Assembly: GCA_938024995.1 (NCBI GenBank)
Contig: CALJDU010000049.1
Span: 1 to 64,000 of the forward strand
From: an uncultured bacterium
Lineage (GTDB): Bacteria; Myxococcota_A; Polyangia; Polyangiales; Houyiibacteriaceae
Reading direction: 5' to 3'
Length of the DNA: 64,000 bases
Part shown: positions 47,485 through 54,354 of the stretch, piece by piece
How the letters are laid out: the number at the start of each line of letters is the position of its first letter
Numbering within the stretch: the stretch's first letter is position 1
Notes under the pieces: generated by a model
What the model was told of the DNA's origin: nothing
Seen by the model: only the letters and a program-made list of their open reading frames with translations
The model's database searches: none
Program-made: the position numbers and the translations under genes

Positions 47485-48744
47485 TCAAATCAACGGCTGC
47501 GTCTGTGGTGCGTCGTCCACCACGTCCTCGAGCTCCCACGCAAAGCCATCGATCAGGGCGACTGAATCTAGGTCCGCATCGCCAGAGTCCCAAATCGAGA
47601 AGCGAAGCGTGAGCATCGCGCCGCCTTCGACCGGCGCCGTCGTCGTCAGCCAGCCGGTGGCTCCACCCACGTCATCGAAACTAAGCGGGTCCCCAAACTC
47701 GTCGACGGTTCCGCACCGCGCCGTTCCGTCAAAGCCCGAGGCCGAGAGCTCACCGCGCCCGCGAGAGCAATCGAAGCGACGCCCGCCGAACGTTCCTGGT
47801 GTGCAAACGGAGAACAAGCTGTTGTTCACGCTGACCGGTTCACCGCTCACGTCGAACACGATGTTCTCGAGCGGCCCTCCGTCCTCTTGTCGGAGCACCG
47901 CGAAGAAGTCGTTGAACTCGTCGCATATGAACTCGGGGTACTCGTACGTGAAGAAGCCGCTGTTGAACCGAAAGCCAAAGGCGTTCGTCGGGACACGAAT
48001 GACGACCTCGAGCGCGACCGAGTTGTAGACAGGCCCCGCGCGAACACCGGGACACGCCGAGGAAGCGACCGGGAAGCCGGGTGGATACGGCTCCTCACCA
48101 CCTTCCACGTCGAAGAGCCCAAACGCGTCACACTCGCTCGTGAACCCTGGCTGTGAAGGCGCGCGTGCGACGCCGCTGGAGAGCGCGAGCATGCTGCTCC
48201 CGTCGACCGGCCGGGTCGCGCCGAGATCGGGAACGAGACCGTGCTGCTCGGCGGATCGAGGCGCGCTGCTCCCTGCTGCCGTCGTGTAGCGCGCGGACAC
48301 TACGCCCCAGCTCGAACCGGACGCGACTTGGCAAAGACCCATCGCGCGCGCGGCGTCCATCGGGTCGCGTGAGCCGATCGCGAGGCCAACGTCGCAGTCG
48401 CTGACCACCGCGTCCACGCCGTCGCAGTCTTCGTCAATGCCGTTGCCGGGTTCGTCAAACGCGCCGGGGTTCACCTGCGCGCTGCAGTCGTTACAGTCGA
48501 CGTCATACGGAAAGCCGTCCATGTCCATGTCGGCGCCAGGGGTCATGCAGGTCGGATCGGGCGGTCGGACGTCTGGACGCCCGCTCGTATCGGTCCCTCC
48601 GCTCGTGTCCGGCGCAGAAGTATCGAGCGAGGCATCGACCCCACCGTCCGCACCTGCATCCCGTCGACCGCCTCCGATCGGCTCCGGGCTGCACCCCGCG
48701 ATCGACAAAAGGAGCACCCCAACTTCAATCCACCCAACACGCAT
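47485..48744 (-). CDS. MopE-motif / choice-of-anchor-L lipoprotein (paralogue 2)
   Basis: Protein of 419 aa, closely similar to the 44837 and 56202 proteins. Lipobox SIAGC, Asp/Thr linker, MopE-like motif (DMDMDGFPYDVDCNDC, GIDEDCDG) and the anchor-L signature (GSSMLALSSGVA, FFTYEYPEFICDEFNDFFAVL, VSVNNSLF). Its stop is 70 bases upstream of the RNA ligase start. Likely exported to the outer membrane. The DNA ancestor of the paralogue trio was probably duplicated within this locus. Confidence 0.86.
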   Translation of the reverse strand: MRVGWIEVGVLLLSIAGCSPEPIGGGRRDAGADGGVDASLDTSAPDTSGGTDTSGRPDVRPPDPTCMTPGADMDMDGFPYDVDCNDCSAQVNPGAFDEPGNGIDEDCDGVDAVVSDCDVGLAIGSRDPMDAARAMGLCQVASGSSWGVVSARYTTAAGSSAPRSAEQHGLVPDLGATRPVDGSSMLALSSGVARAPSQPGFTSECDAFGLFDVEGGEEPYPPGFPVASSACPGVRAGPVYNSVALEVVIRVPTNAFGFRFNSGFFTYEYPEFICDEFNDFFAVLRQEDGGPLENIVFDVSGEPVSVNNSLFSVCTPGTFGGRRFDCSRGRGELSASGFDGTARCGTVDEFGDPLSFDDVGGATGWLTTTAPVEGGAMLTLRFSIWDSGDADLDSVALIDGFAWELEDVVDDAPQTQPLI

Positions 48745-48812
48745 GGCTCGACTCTATGGCCGCGCGCCGCGCTTTGGAATCGACTTGCTGCGCGAGGCAC
48801 TATTCTTGGGCC

Positions 48813-49271
48813 ATGACGACGGAGCGAATCGACTTCTATTCGGTAGGTCACGAGTTCGGAGAATTCTCCAACTTCGCGCTCTTCCCGATCCGCTTGAAGA
48901 AGCGAACCTGGCCGACGAGCGAACACTACTTCCAAGCGATGAAGTTCAAGGACCGCGCGATCCAGGAACGCGTGCGCAAGCAGAAGACCCCGATGCTCGC
49001 CGCGCGCATGGGGCGTGACCGCAAGCTCCCGCTTCGGCGTGACTGGGAGTCGGCGAAAGTGAACGTGATGCGAGAAGCGCTCGAGGCGAAGTTCACGCAA
49101 CACGAAGACCTCCGCGCGCTGCTCTTATCGACCGGTGACGCGAAGCTCGTCGAGCACACGGAGAACGACAGCTACTGGGGCGACGGCGGCGACGGGAGCG
49201 GGAAGAACATGCTCGGGCGTTTGCTGATGGAGCTACGCGCACGCCTGGCGGAGAGCCAACCCGCCGCGTAA
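48813..49271 (+). CDS. NADAR/YbiA-family protein
   Basis: Protein of 152 aa from ATG 48813; the longer frame from 48756 has no support. Conserved NADAR features: FGEFSNFALFPIRL near the start, WPTSEHYFQAMKF, and SYWGDGGDGSGKNMLGRLLM at the end. Known family members either hydrolyse the N-glycosidic bond of riboflavin intermediates (YbiA) or remove ADP-ribose from modified guanosine. Sitting between an RNA ligase and RtcB, it fits a role in reversing nucleobase or ADP-ribose RNA damage. It is divergent from the paralogue 2 gene. Confidence 0.88.
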   Translation: MTTERIDFYSVGHEFGEFSNFALFPIRLKKRTWPTSEHYFQAMKFKDRAIQERVRKQKTPMLAARMGRDRKLPLRRDWESAKVNVMREALEAKFTQHEDLRALLLSTGDAKLVEHTENDSYWGDGGDGSGKNMLGRLLMELRARLAESQPAA

Positions 49272-49661
49272 TGACTCGACCGCGATGAGCCGAAGATCCC
49301 GCAGCGCGTGATCCACCCGTTGATGCCGCGCGGATCGCGTTGACCTGACCCAGCAACAACGACCGCCCCACATCCACAACCCGGCATCAAGTCGCGGTGC
49401 CTCACCCACGCCGCGCGTCATGCACGAGCACCGCCACCCCTCCACAAAATAACGACCGGCCCAACATCCACGGTGCCCCCAATCACGAGACAAGCGCGCC
49501 CGGCGGGGCGCGGGTCTCAGCGAACTTGGGATAGGGCGGAGGCCGCAAAGGCCGGAGACCGAAGGGGTCCCAGAGAGCGGAGACCTGTGCCTCGCCGGCC
49601 GGGCGATCGCTGCGCGCGCACAACACTTCACCTTCGCCTCCCCTCGTTCAATCGCAGAACG
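49272..49661. other. 390-base gap after the NADAR gene with a short direct repeat
   Basis: No gene is supported. Two similar 21-mers, aacgaccgccccacatccac and aacgaccggcccaacatccac, occur at 49358-49378 and 49451-49471. The motif ccgcaaaggcc occurs at about 49542 and again in the rtcB terminator. No cloverleaf or T-loop was found. Open frames here are Arg-rich shadows. Confidence 0.45.
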
Positions 49662-49689
49662 AAAAACCCCAGGCCGCAAAGGCCCAGGG
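49662..49689 (-). terminator. rtcB terminator (minus strand)
   Basis: On the minus strand CCCTGGGCC-tttgc-GGCCTGGGG (9 bp stem with two G-U pairs) is followed by TTTTT. It lies 10 bases after the rtcB stop. Confidence 0.75.
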
Positions 49690-49699
49690 TCTCTCAGTC

Positions 49700-50944
49700 T
49701 CATCCCTTCACACACACCACCTGCCGAAGCGTATGCGCGATCTCGACCAGGTCACTCTGCGCCGCCATCACGTCGTCGATCGACTTGTACGCCATCGGCG
49801 TCTCATCGATCACCGACGCGTCCTTACGACACTCGATGCCCTTCGTCGCTGCCTCGTGGTCACGGACCGTGAAGCGACGCTTCGCCTCGGTGCGCGACAT
49901 CTTCCGACCCGCGCCGTGGCTGCAGGAATGGAAGCTGTCGTCGTTACCGAGTCCGCGAACGATGTAGCTACGCGCGCCCATGCTGCCCGGAATGATGCCG
50001 AGGTCGCCCTTTCGAGCGCGCACGGCTCCCTTGCGGGTCACGAACACGTTCTTGCCGAAGTGGTTCTCACGCTCGACGTAGTTGTGGTGGCAGTTGACCG
50101 CGTCGAGCGTCGCGTCGAAGTCCTTTAGGATCTCCGTCGCGCGCACCGCCTCGATCACCGCGTCCATCATCAGCTCACGGTTCAAGCGCGCGTACTCCTG
50201 CGCCCACGAGACCGCGGTCACGTAGTCGTCGAAGTGATCCGTGCCCTCCACGAGGTACGACAGATCCATGTCCGGCAAGTTGATGAACCACTTGCGCATG
50301 TCCTCCTTGGCCAGGCCAATGAAGTAACGCCCGATGCGGTTCCCGATCCCGCGCGAACCCGAGTGCAACATGAACCAAACGCGCTGCTCTTCGTCGAGGC
50401 ACACCTCAATGAAGTGGTTGCCCGTCCCGAGCGTCCCGAGATGCTCCACCGTCACGCCGCGCGCGACCTTCTTGTGCTTCCCGGTGATCGCGTCCCAGCC
50501 CGGCGAGAGGAGCTTCCACGCCTCGCGCTGCGCCTTCGGCGGGTTCTTCCAGCGACCACGGTCACCGTCGCGCCCACCGTTGGTGCGTCCATGCGGAACC
50601 GCGCGCTCGATCGCCGAGCGGATCGCCGAGAGCGAGTCCGGCAAATCGCTCGCCGTCAGCGAGGTACGCGTCGCCATCATGCCGCAGCCGATGTCCACGC
50701 CGACCGCCGCCGGCACAATCGCGCCGCTCGTCGGGATCACCGAACCCACCGTCGCGCCCATCCCCAAGTGAACGTCCGGCATGACCGCGACGTGCTTGTG
50801 GATGAACGGAAGCGAAGCGATGTTCTTGAGCTGACGGATCGCCTTGTCCTCGACCGGAACACCGTCGACCCACGCCTTGATCGGAACGCGACCCTCGAGT
50901 CCGTCCGCGCCGCCGTTGAGAACCGTAAAGTGCTGCTTCGTCAT
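49700..50944 (-). CDS. rtcB: RNA-splicing and repair ligase RtcB
   Basis: GTP-dependent RNA ligase of 414 aa (E. coli RtcB is 408). It joins 2',3'-cyclic-phosphate or 3'-phosphate ends to 5'-OH RNA ends. Signatures: GVDIGCGMM near residue 87 (metal-binding Cys), HFIEVC, SGSRGIGNRIG, VNCHHNYV, and SCSHGAGRKMSR with the guanylated His near 342. Start MTKQHFTVLNGG at 50944. A -24/-12 promoter lies about 50 bases upstream, indicating sigma-54/RtcR control as in E. coli. A terminator follows at once, so it is monocistronic, apart from rtcA. Confidence 0.95.
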   Translation of the reverse strand: MTKQHFTVLNGGADGLEGRVPIKAWVDGVPVEDKAIRQLKNIASLPFIHKHVAVMPDVHLGMGATVGSVIPTSGAIVPAAVGVDIGCGMMATRTSLTASDLPDSLSAIRSAIERAVPHGRTNGGRDGDRGRWKNPPKAQREAWKLLSPGWDAITGKHKKVARGVTVEHLGTLGTGNHFIEVCLDEEQRVWFMLHSGSRGIGNRIGRYFIGLAKEDMRKWFINLPDMDLSYLVEGTDHFDDYVTAVSWAQEYARLNRELMMDAVIEAVRATEILKDFDATLDAVNCHHNYVERENHFGKNVFVTRKGAVRARKGDLGIIPGSMGARSYIVRGLGNDDSFHSCSHGAGRKMSRTEAKRRFTVRDHEAATKGIECRKDASVIDETPMAYKSIDDVMAAQSDLVEIAHTLRQVVCVKG

Positions 50945-50993
50945 TGCTCTTGCTCCGTTCAGACCACCCGAGGTGATCTTCGGACTGGTACAG

Positions 50994-51009
50994 AGCAACA
51001 GGAGTGCCA
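50994..51009 (-). promoter_or_regulatory. Sigma-54 (-24/-12) promoter of rtcB
   Basis: On the minus strand TGGCACTCCTGTTGCT matches the sigma-54 consensus TGGCAC-N5-TTGCW with exact spacing. Predicted transcription start is near 50983, giving a leader of about 39 bases before ATG 50944. Combined with rtcR in the same island this is strong evidence for RtcR-dependent activation. Confidence 0.85.
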
Positions 51010-51050
51010 GGCGAAAACACCAATACTTTCAACGAACCCGGCTACACAAC

Positions 51051-51074
51051 CTATCTATCTCGCGAGTAATATAG
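51051..51074. promoter_or_regulatory. Dyad upstream of rtcB, candidate RtcR enhancer site
   Basis: CTATCTATCTCGCGAGTAATATAG has a perfect CTCGCGAG core and matching CTAT/ATAG outer arms. Its centre is about 79 bases upstream of the predicted rtcB transcription start, the range used by enhancer-binding proteins. Binding by RtcR is inferred. Confidence 0.45.
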
Positions 51075-51144
51075 AATGAGCGCGCATCAAGCGTCTGCAC
51101 GCGCGTAAGGCACTGGTGCGACACTCATCACGAGGAGGGGCTGG

Positions 51145-51474
51145 ATGCACGTTGTCACACGACTGAGCAGGGTCTTGAGCGTCCTGCTGATGCTCTGCGT
51201 CGCGACGCGTGGAGTGGGTCTTTCGCTCACCGGGGAGGCACACACAACCGTTCGTCTCGTTCACGCGGTCTGCGTCTTGCTCACCATCATATTCTGGCTC
51301 CGCTGGGTTTACTTGCTCGTCAAGCACACTCAGCCGGATCACCCACATCTGGAAACCGCCGGCCGAACGGTCATTTGGTACTTCATCTGCGTCGTGCACT
51401 GGTTCATGCCAGTCGTTCACCTCATCGCCCTCGACCGCTCTCCGAGTCCAACCATCGACGAGGGCTCATCCTGA
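51145..51474 (+). CDS. Small membrane protein of unknown function
   Basis: Protein of 109 aa with about three transmembrane helices (VLSVLLMLCVATRGVGLSL, VLLTIIFWLRWVYLLV, WYFICVVHWFMPVVHLIAL). GAGGAGG lies just upstream of ATG 51145, so translation is well supported. The PVVHLIAL part recalls DUF4328-like membrane proteins, but the match is weak. It is divergent from rtcB. Sequence after the stop still codes membrane-like residues in other frames, so it may be truncated (see next entry). Confidence 0.55.
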   Translation: MHVVTRLSRVLSVLLMLCVATRGVGLSLTGEAHTTVRLVHAVCVLLTIIFWLRWVYLLVKHTQPDHPHLETAGRTVIWYFICVVHWFMPVVHLIALDRSPSPTIDEGSS

Positions 51475-51664
51475 GCTGGTGGGTCGCGTCCTCTTAAGCA
51501 CACACGGCGTGAAAATCGATCAGTTCGGTCCGGTCGTCGTCTACACCCGCGAGTTCCTGTACCTCGCCGCCGGAGTGCTTGGCACTCTCGTGGTCCGACA
51601 CCTGACGAGCGCGTTCGTCGCTTCTCGGTCGTCCCGAGATGTGCCAACGCGCTCACCCGAGTGA
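51475..51664 (+). pseudogene. Possible frameshifted remainder of the membrane protein
   Basis: After the stop at 51474 another frame reads VVVYTREFLYLAAGVLGTL, a plausible membrane helix, up to a stop at 51664. A third frame reads LSWWVASS. This is what one or two frameshifts in a longer four-helix protein would leave. It could also be chance. Confidence 0.25.
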
Positions 51665-51745
51665 GGCGAGACAACACCAAACACGGGCGGTAGCCTCGCT
51701 CGGCGGGCACCGTTCGTCGTGCCCACATCACACTGAGGTTAGAAA

Positions 51746-52252
51746 ATGAAGGTTCTCTCGTACTGCATCGCCGCGATCGCGATCGTCTCTGCCCTTGCTG
51801 GCTCCCTGCTCGTGCTCGGATGCGAAACACCCTTCGACGACCTCGGCCCAGACACCGACAAGTACGACTTCACCACGAGCTGCGGATCGGAGTCGGAACT
51901 CGACGCCTGCGTTTCATGCTGTGAAGACTTGGCGTTCGACACCGCGCTCGTCTCGAGCGGCGACTGCGGCTGCGCGTATCAGTACGTCGACTGGGACATC
52001 TGCGAAGCCGAAGACGGCGACTCCGACGCGTGCTTCACGTGCTGCAACGCGACCGAGGCTTCCGGCTCGAGCATGCGGAACGGTGAGTGTTCGTGTCTCG
52101 GCATCGAGCGGACCGCGCCCTCTGCGGACCGAAGCCCGAACCGATGTGAAAACTCGGGTGACAGCTGCCGGTGCTCTCGCGATGACTTCAGCGGCAGGTG
52201 CGCGAGGCGTGGCGACGGCACCGACGACCTCGCCTGCACATGTAGCTTCTGA
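51746..52252 (+). CDS. Cys-rich lipoprotein with CC motifs
   Basis: Protein of 168 aa. Lipobox LVLGC. The mature part has regularly placed Cys in DACVSCCEDLAF, SGDCGCAYQYV, DACFTCCNATE and CSCLG, then a second half with CRC and CTC. The first two segments look like tandem copies of one CxxCC unit. Function unknown, probably a disulfide-rich surface lipoprotein. Broken copies of part of this gene lie at 54175-54289. Confidence 0.75.
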   Translation: MKVLSYCIAAIAIVSALAGSLLVLGCETPFDDLGPDTDKYDFTTSCGSESELDACVSCCEDLAFDTALVSSGDCGCAYQYVDWDICEAEDGDSDACFTCCNATEASGSSMRNGECSCLGIERTAPSADRSPNRCENSGDSCRCSRDDFSGRCARRGDGTDDLACTCSF

Positions 52253-52323
52253 GCTCGCGAACGCGCATCCACGCCTGACGAGCACAGACCACGTGCTCCG
52301 CGCGCGTGTCAGGGCGTCTTGAC

Positions 52324-52851
52324 TTACGGCTCCAAAGCGCCCGGCGCGTCGCCTTCCACACTTGGCCTCACCTGAGCCGCGGCGCGGCGAACCCGCGGGT
52401 CGGCGTGGTCGGAGAATCCACGCACCAGCGCGAGCACCTCGGCGCTGTCTCGCCCTTGAACACCTTGGAGCGCGGCGGCGAGCAACTTCGGGTGCGTGTT
52501 CTCGGCGCGGAGCACAGCCATCAGGTGACGTTCGGCGCGCTCCGTGGGGAAGAAACGCAAACTAGAGAGCGCTCGCCCACGCACCATCAACAGGCCGTCG
52601 TTCTCGCTAAGGTAGATGAGCGATGCTTCCGCGTCGTCGTGGCGATTCAACGCATCGGCGGTCGGGAGATCTTCGGCGTGGCGAGCCATTAGCAGCGTTC
52701 GAATCGGCTGAACACCTCGTGGCGTATCGCTCGGGAGACCCGCTGTTTCGGTTCGTGGTTCTGTTGGCATCGGTGTCTCCGCGGGAATGGAGGGCTGCGG
52801 CGCGCAAGCACTGGCAACCATAACGAGAGCTGGAAGGAGGGTCTGTTTCAT
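52324..52851 (-). CDS. HEAT-repeat lipoprotein
   Basis: Protein of 175 aa. Lipobox ASAC followed by a Pro/Thr linker. The mature part has two HEAT-like helix pairs (AERHLMAVLRAENTHPKLLAAALQG, VRGFSDHADPRVRRAAAQVRP). Likely a small protein-binding lipoprotein. Its start overlaps the metzincin stop by four bases, so the two are co-expressed. Confidence 0.7.
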   Translation of the reverse strand: MKQTLLPALVMVASACAPQPSIPAETPMPTEPRTETAGLPSDTPRGVQPIRTLLMARHAEDLPTADALNRHDDAEASLIYLSENDGLLMVRGRALSSLRFFPTERAERHLMAVLRAENTHPKLLAAALQGVQGRDSAEVLALVRGFSDHADPRVRRAAAQVRPSVEGDAPGALEP

Positions 52852-54086
52852 CGCATCACCGGGGACAAAGAAATGATCCGCGCTTGGGATCGACTGATCT
52901 CGTTCTGGTCAAAGTCACCCCCTGTCCAGAACATGAAGTTCCGACCGCCGTGGTCAATACACTCGTCAGCATCCACATAGCCATCACCATCGGCATCCTG
53001 CGCGGTCGTGCAGGCGGCGGTGTCGTCGAACTCGTCGTGGAAGAGCCCCTCGGCTTCCGTCGAATGAAAGAGGCCGACTTGGTGGGCGACCTCATGAGCG
53101 AGCACCGATGCCATGAAGTCGATGTCGACCGTCGCTCCGTCCGCGTTGAGGTTGTTGTCCACGCTGATGATGACTCCGCTTCCTGCGAGCCCGTGAGCCC
53201 AAACCGGTCCTGGGATCCCCGCGGCCACGCCGGCCGTGCCCTCTTCGAGGAAGTCCTGAATGAAGAACACGTTCAGTCGTCCAGGATCGTCTCCGACCAC
53301 CGCTGCTCTCAGGCTGTGGATGTCTTCGGTTTCCGAATCGATGAAGGGCGAATCCCACTCCAGATAGACGATCTCGACATCACGGACAGAGCCTGCGTTC
53401 GCGCCTTCATAGAGCGCGCTGGTGGCGGTGAAGGCCGCCTCGATCTCGCTCTCCTCGATCACGGTGTCCCCCACGACGACGGCGGTGACGTCCATTCGTG
53501 ATGCCGTGCCGCGCTTCGTCGCGATGTAGATGTCCGCGAGATAGTCAGAGAGGTCATCAAGCCCGGCCGGAATGATGGTGAGACAGCCCGGCTCCACGGA
53601 GATCTCGTTGTCCATCGGGATCGCGATCGAGCCGCTCCTGTCAGGGGTGTGGAAGAACGGCGAGGTGCCTTCGAGGTCAGGGTCGTCGTTGTTGATGTCG
53701 AGGAAGACCGCGCCGTTGTTCTCGATGTACGCGAGGCCGGTGTAGGACTCCGGGAGGTCCACCGTGATCGCGATGCCCCGAACATCAGTCGCGACCTGGA
53801 AGGTCATCGGCTCACCGATCGACCAACCATCTTCCCAACGGAAACCCGTCTCAAACGAATCGACCGAAGAGGTCCCCGCCACACCGAGAAGCGGCGCGTC
53901 CGGACACTCCGCCCACAGCGCAGCGCCGTCAGGGGTCGTATCTCGACCATCATCCGAAGGGATGTCCGTGGGGACGTCCATTCCGTCCTCAACCGCGGCG
54001 TCCACCGGATCGCCTGCGTCATCATCTTCGCAGGCAGCGAAGATCACGAGGGACATGGCGAAAACGGGAATCGGTATTCGTCGCAC
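52848..54086 (-). CDS. Metzincin-type metalloprotease lipoprotein
   Basis: Protein of 412 aa. Signal with lipobox FAAC, acidic linker, a beta-rich N-terminal domain, then the catalytic zinc motif HEVAHQVGLFHS near residue 335, which is the extended HExxHxxGxxH site, and a candidate Met-turn (NFMFWTGG) near 393. Acidic DADGDGYVDADEC between them looks like a calcium site. Likely a lipid-anchored envelope or surface protease. GTG start at 54086. First of two genes with the HEAT lipoprotein. Confidence 0.82.
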   Translation of the reverse strand: MRRIPIPVFAMSLVIFAACEDDDAGDPVDAAVEDGMDVPTDIPSDDGRDTTPDGAALWAECPDAPLLGVAGTSSVDSFETGFRWEDGWSIGEPMTFQVATDVRGIAITVDLPESYTGLAYIENNGAVFLDINNDDPDLEGTSPFFHTPDRSGSIAIPMDNEISVEPGCLTIIPAGLDDLSDYLADIYIATKRGTASRMDVTAVVVGDTVIEESEIEAAFTATSALYEGANAGSVRDVEIVYLEWDSPFIDSETEDIHSLRAAVVGDDPGRLNVFFIQDFLEEGTAGVAAGIPGPVWAHGLAGSGVIISVDNNLNADGATVDIDFMASVLAHEVAHQVGLFHSTEAEGLFHDEFDDTAACTTAQDADGDGYVDADECIDHGGRNFMFWTGGDFDQNEISRSQARIISLSPVMR

Positions 54087-54174
54087 GCAATATCATACCA
54101 CGTCACTTCTTGACTGGACCGCTGTTCGACAACCTCGCTCCGGACAGCGACATGCGACTTCACGGAGCTACGTC

Positions 54175-54289
54175 GTCGACGTACTGATACGGGCGCCATG
54201 CCCTCACAGCATGAGTCGCAAGCGTTGAGAAGGGCATCTGGGAAGCCGAAGACGGCGACTCCGACAGCGTGCTTCCCGCAACGCGACCG
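54175..54289. pseudogene. Scrambled remnant of the Cys-rich lipoprotein gene
   Basis: Two pieces match the 51746-52252 gene in opposite orientations. Minus strand 54191-54175 repeats 17 bases of 51975-51991 exactly, and 54226-54193 matches 51902-51935 loosely. Plus strand 54242-54265 repeats 52004-52027 exactly (24 bases) and the match continues to 54289. The pieces lie side by side before rtcR, as if a duplicate copy was inverted and deleted. Confidence 0.7.
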
Positions 54290-54304
54290 CGCCCTTGCGC
54301 TGCG

Positions 54305-54335
54305 TATCCGTACGGATAGCCTCCTATCCGTACCG
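54305..54335. promoter_or_regulatory. Palindrome and half-repeat just upstream of rtcR
   Basis: TATCCGTACGGATA (54305-54318) is a perfect 14 bp palindrome. TATCCGTACCG follows at 54325-54335, 20 bp on. Both lie within 50 bases of the rtcR start, where a repressor or autoregulatory site would act. Confidence 0.55.
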
Positions 54336-54354
54336 CACGCGGCGACGACAACTC

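Noticed and set aside
48795..48810. Sigma-54-like site AGGCAC-N5-TTGGG before the NADAR gene
   Set aside because: The -12 GC is replaced by GG and the predicted start would lie after the ATG at 48813. A second candidate at 48776-48789 has wrong spacing (9 instead of 10).
49233..49715. 160 aa minus frame in the gap next to rtcB
   Set aside because: It overlaps both neighbours and the rtcB terminator, and shows no signal or domain.
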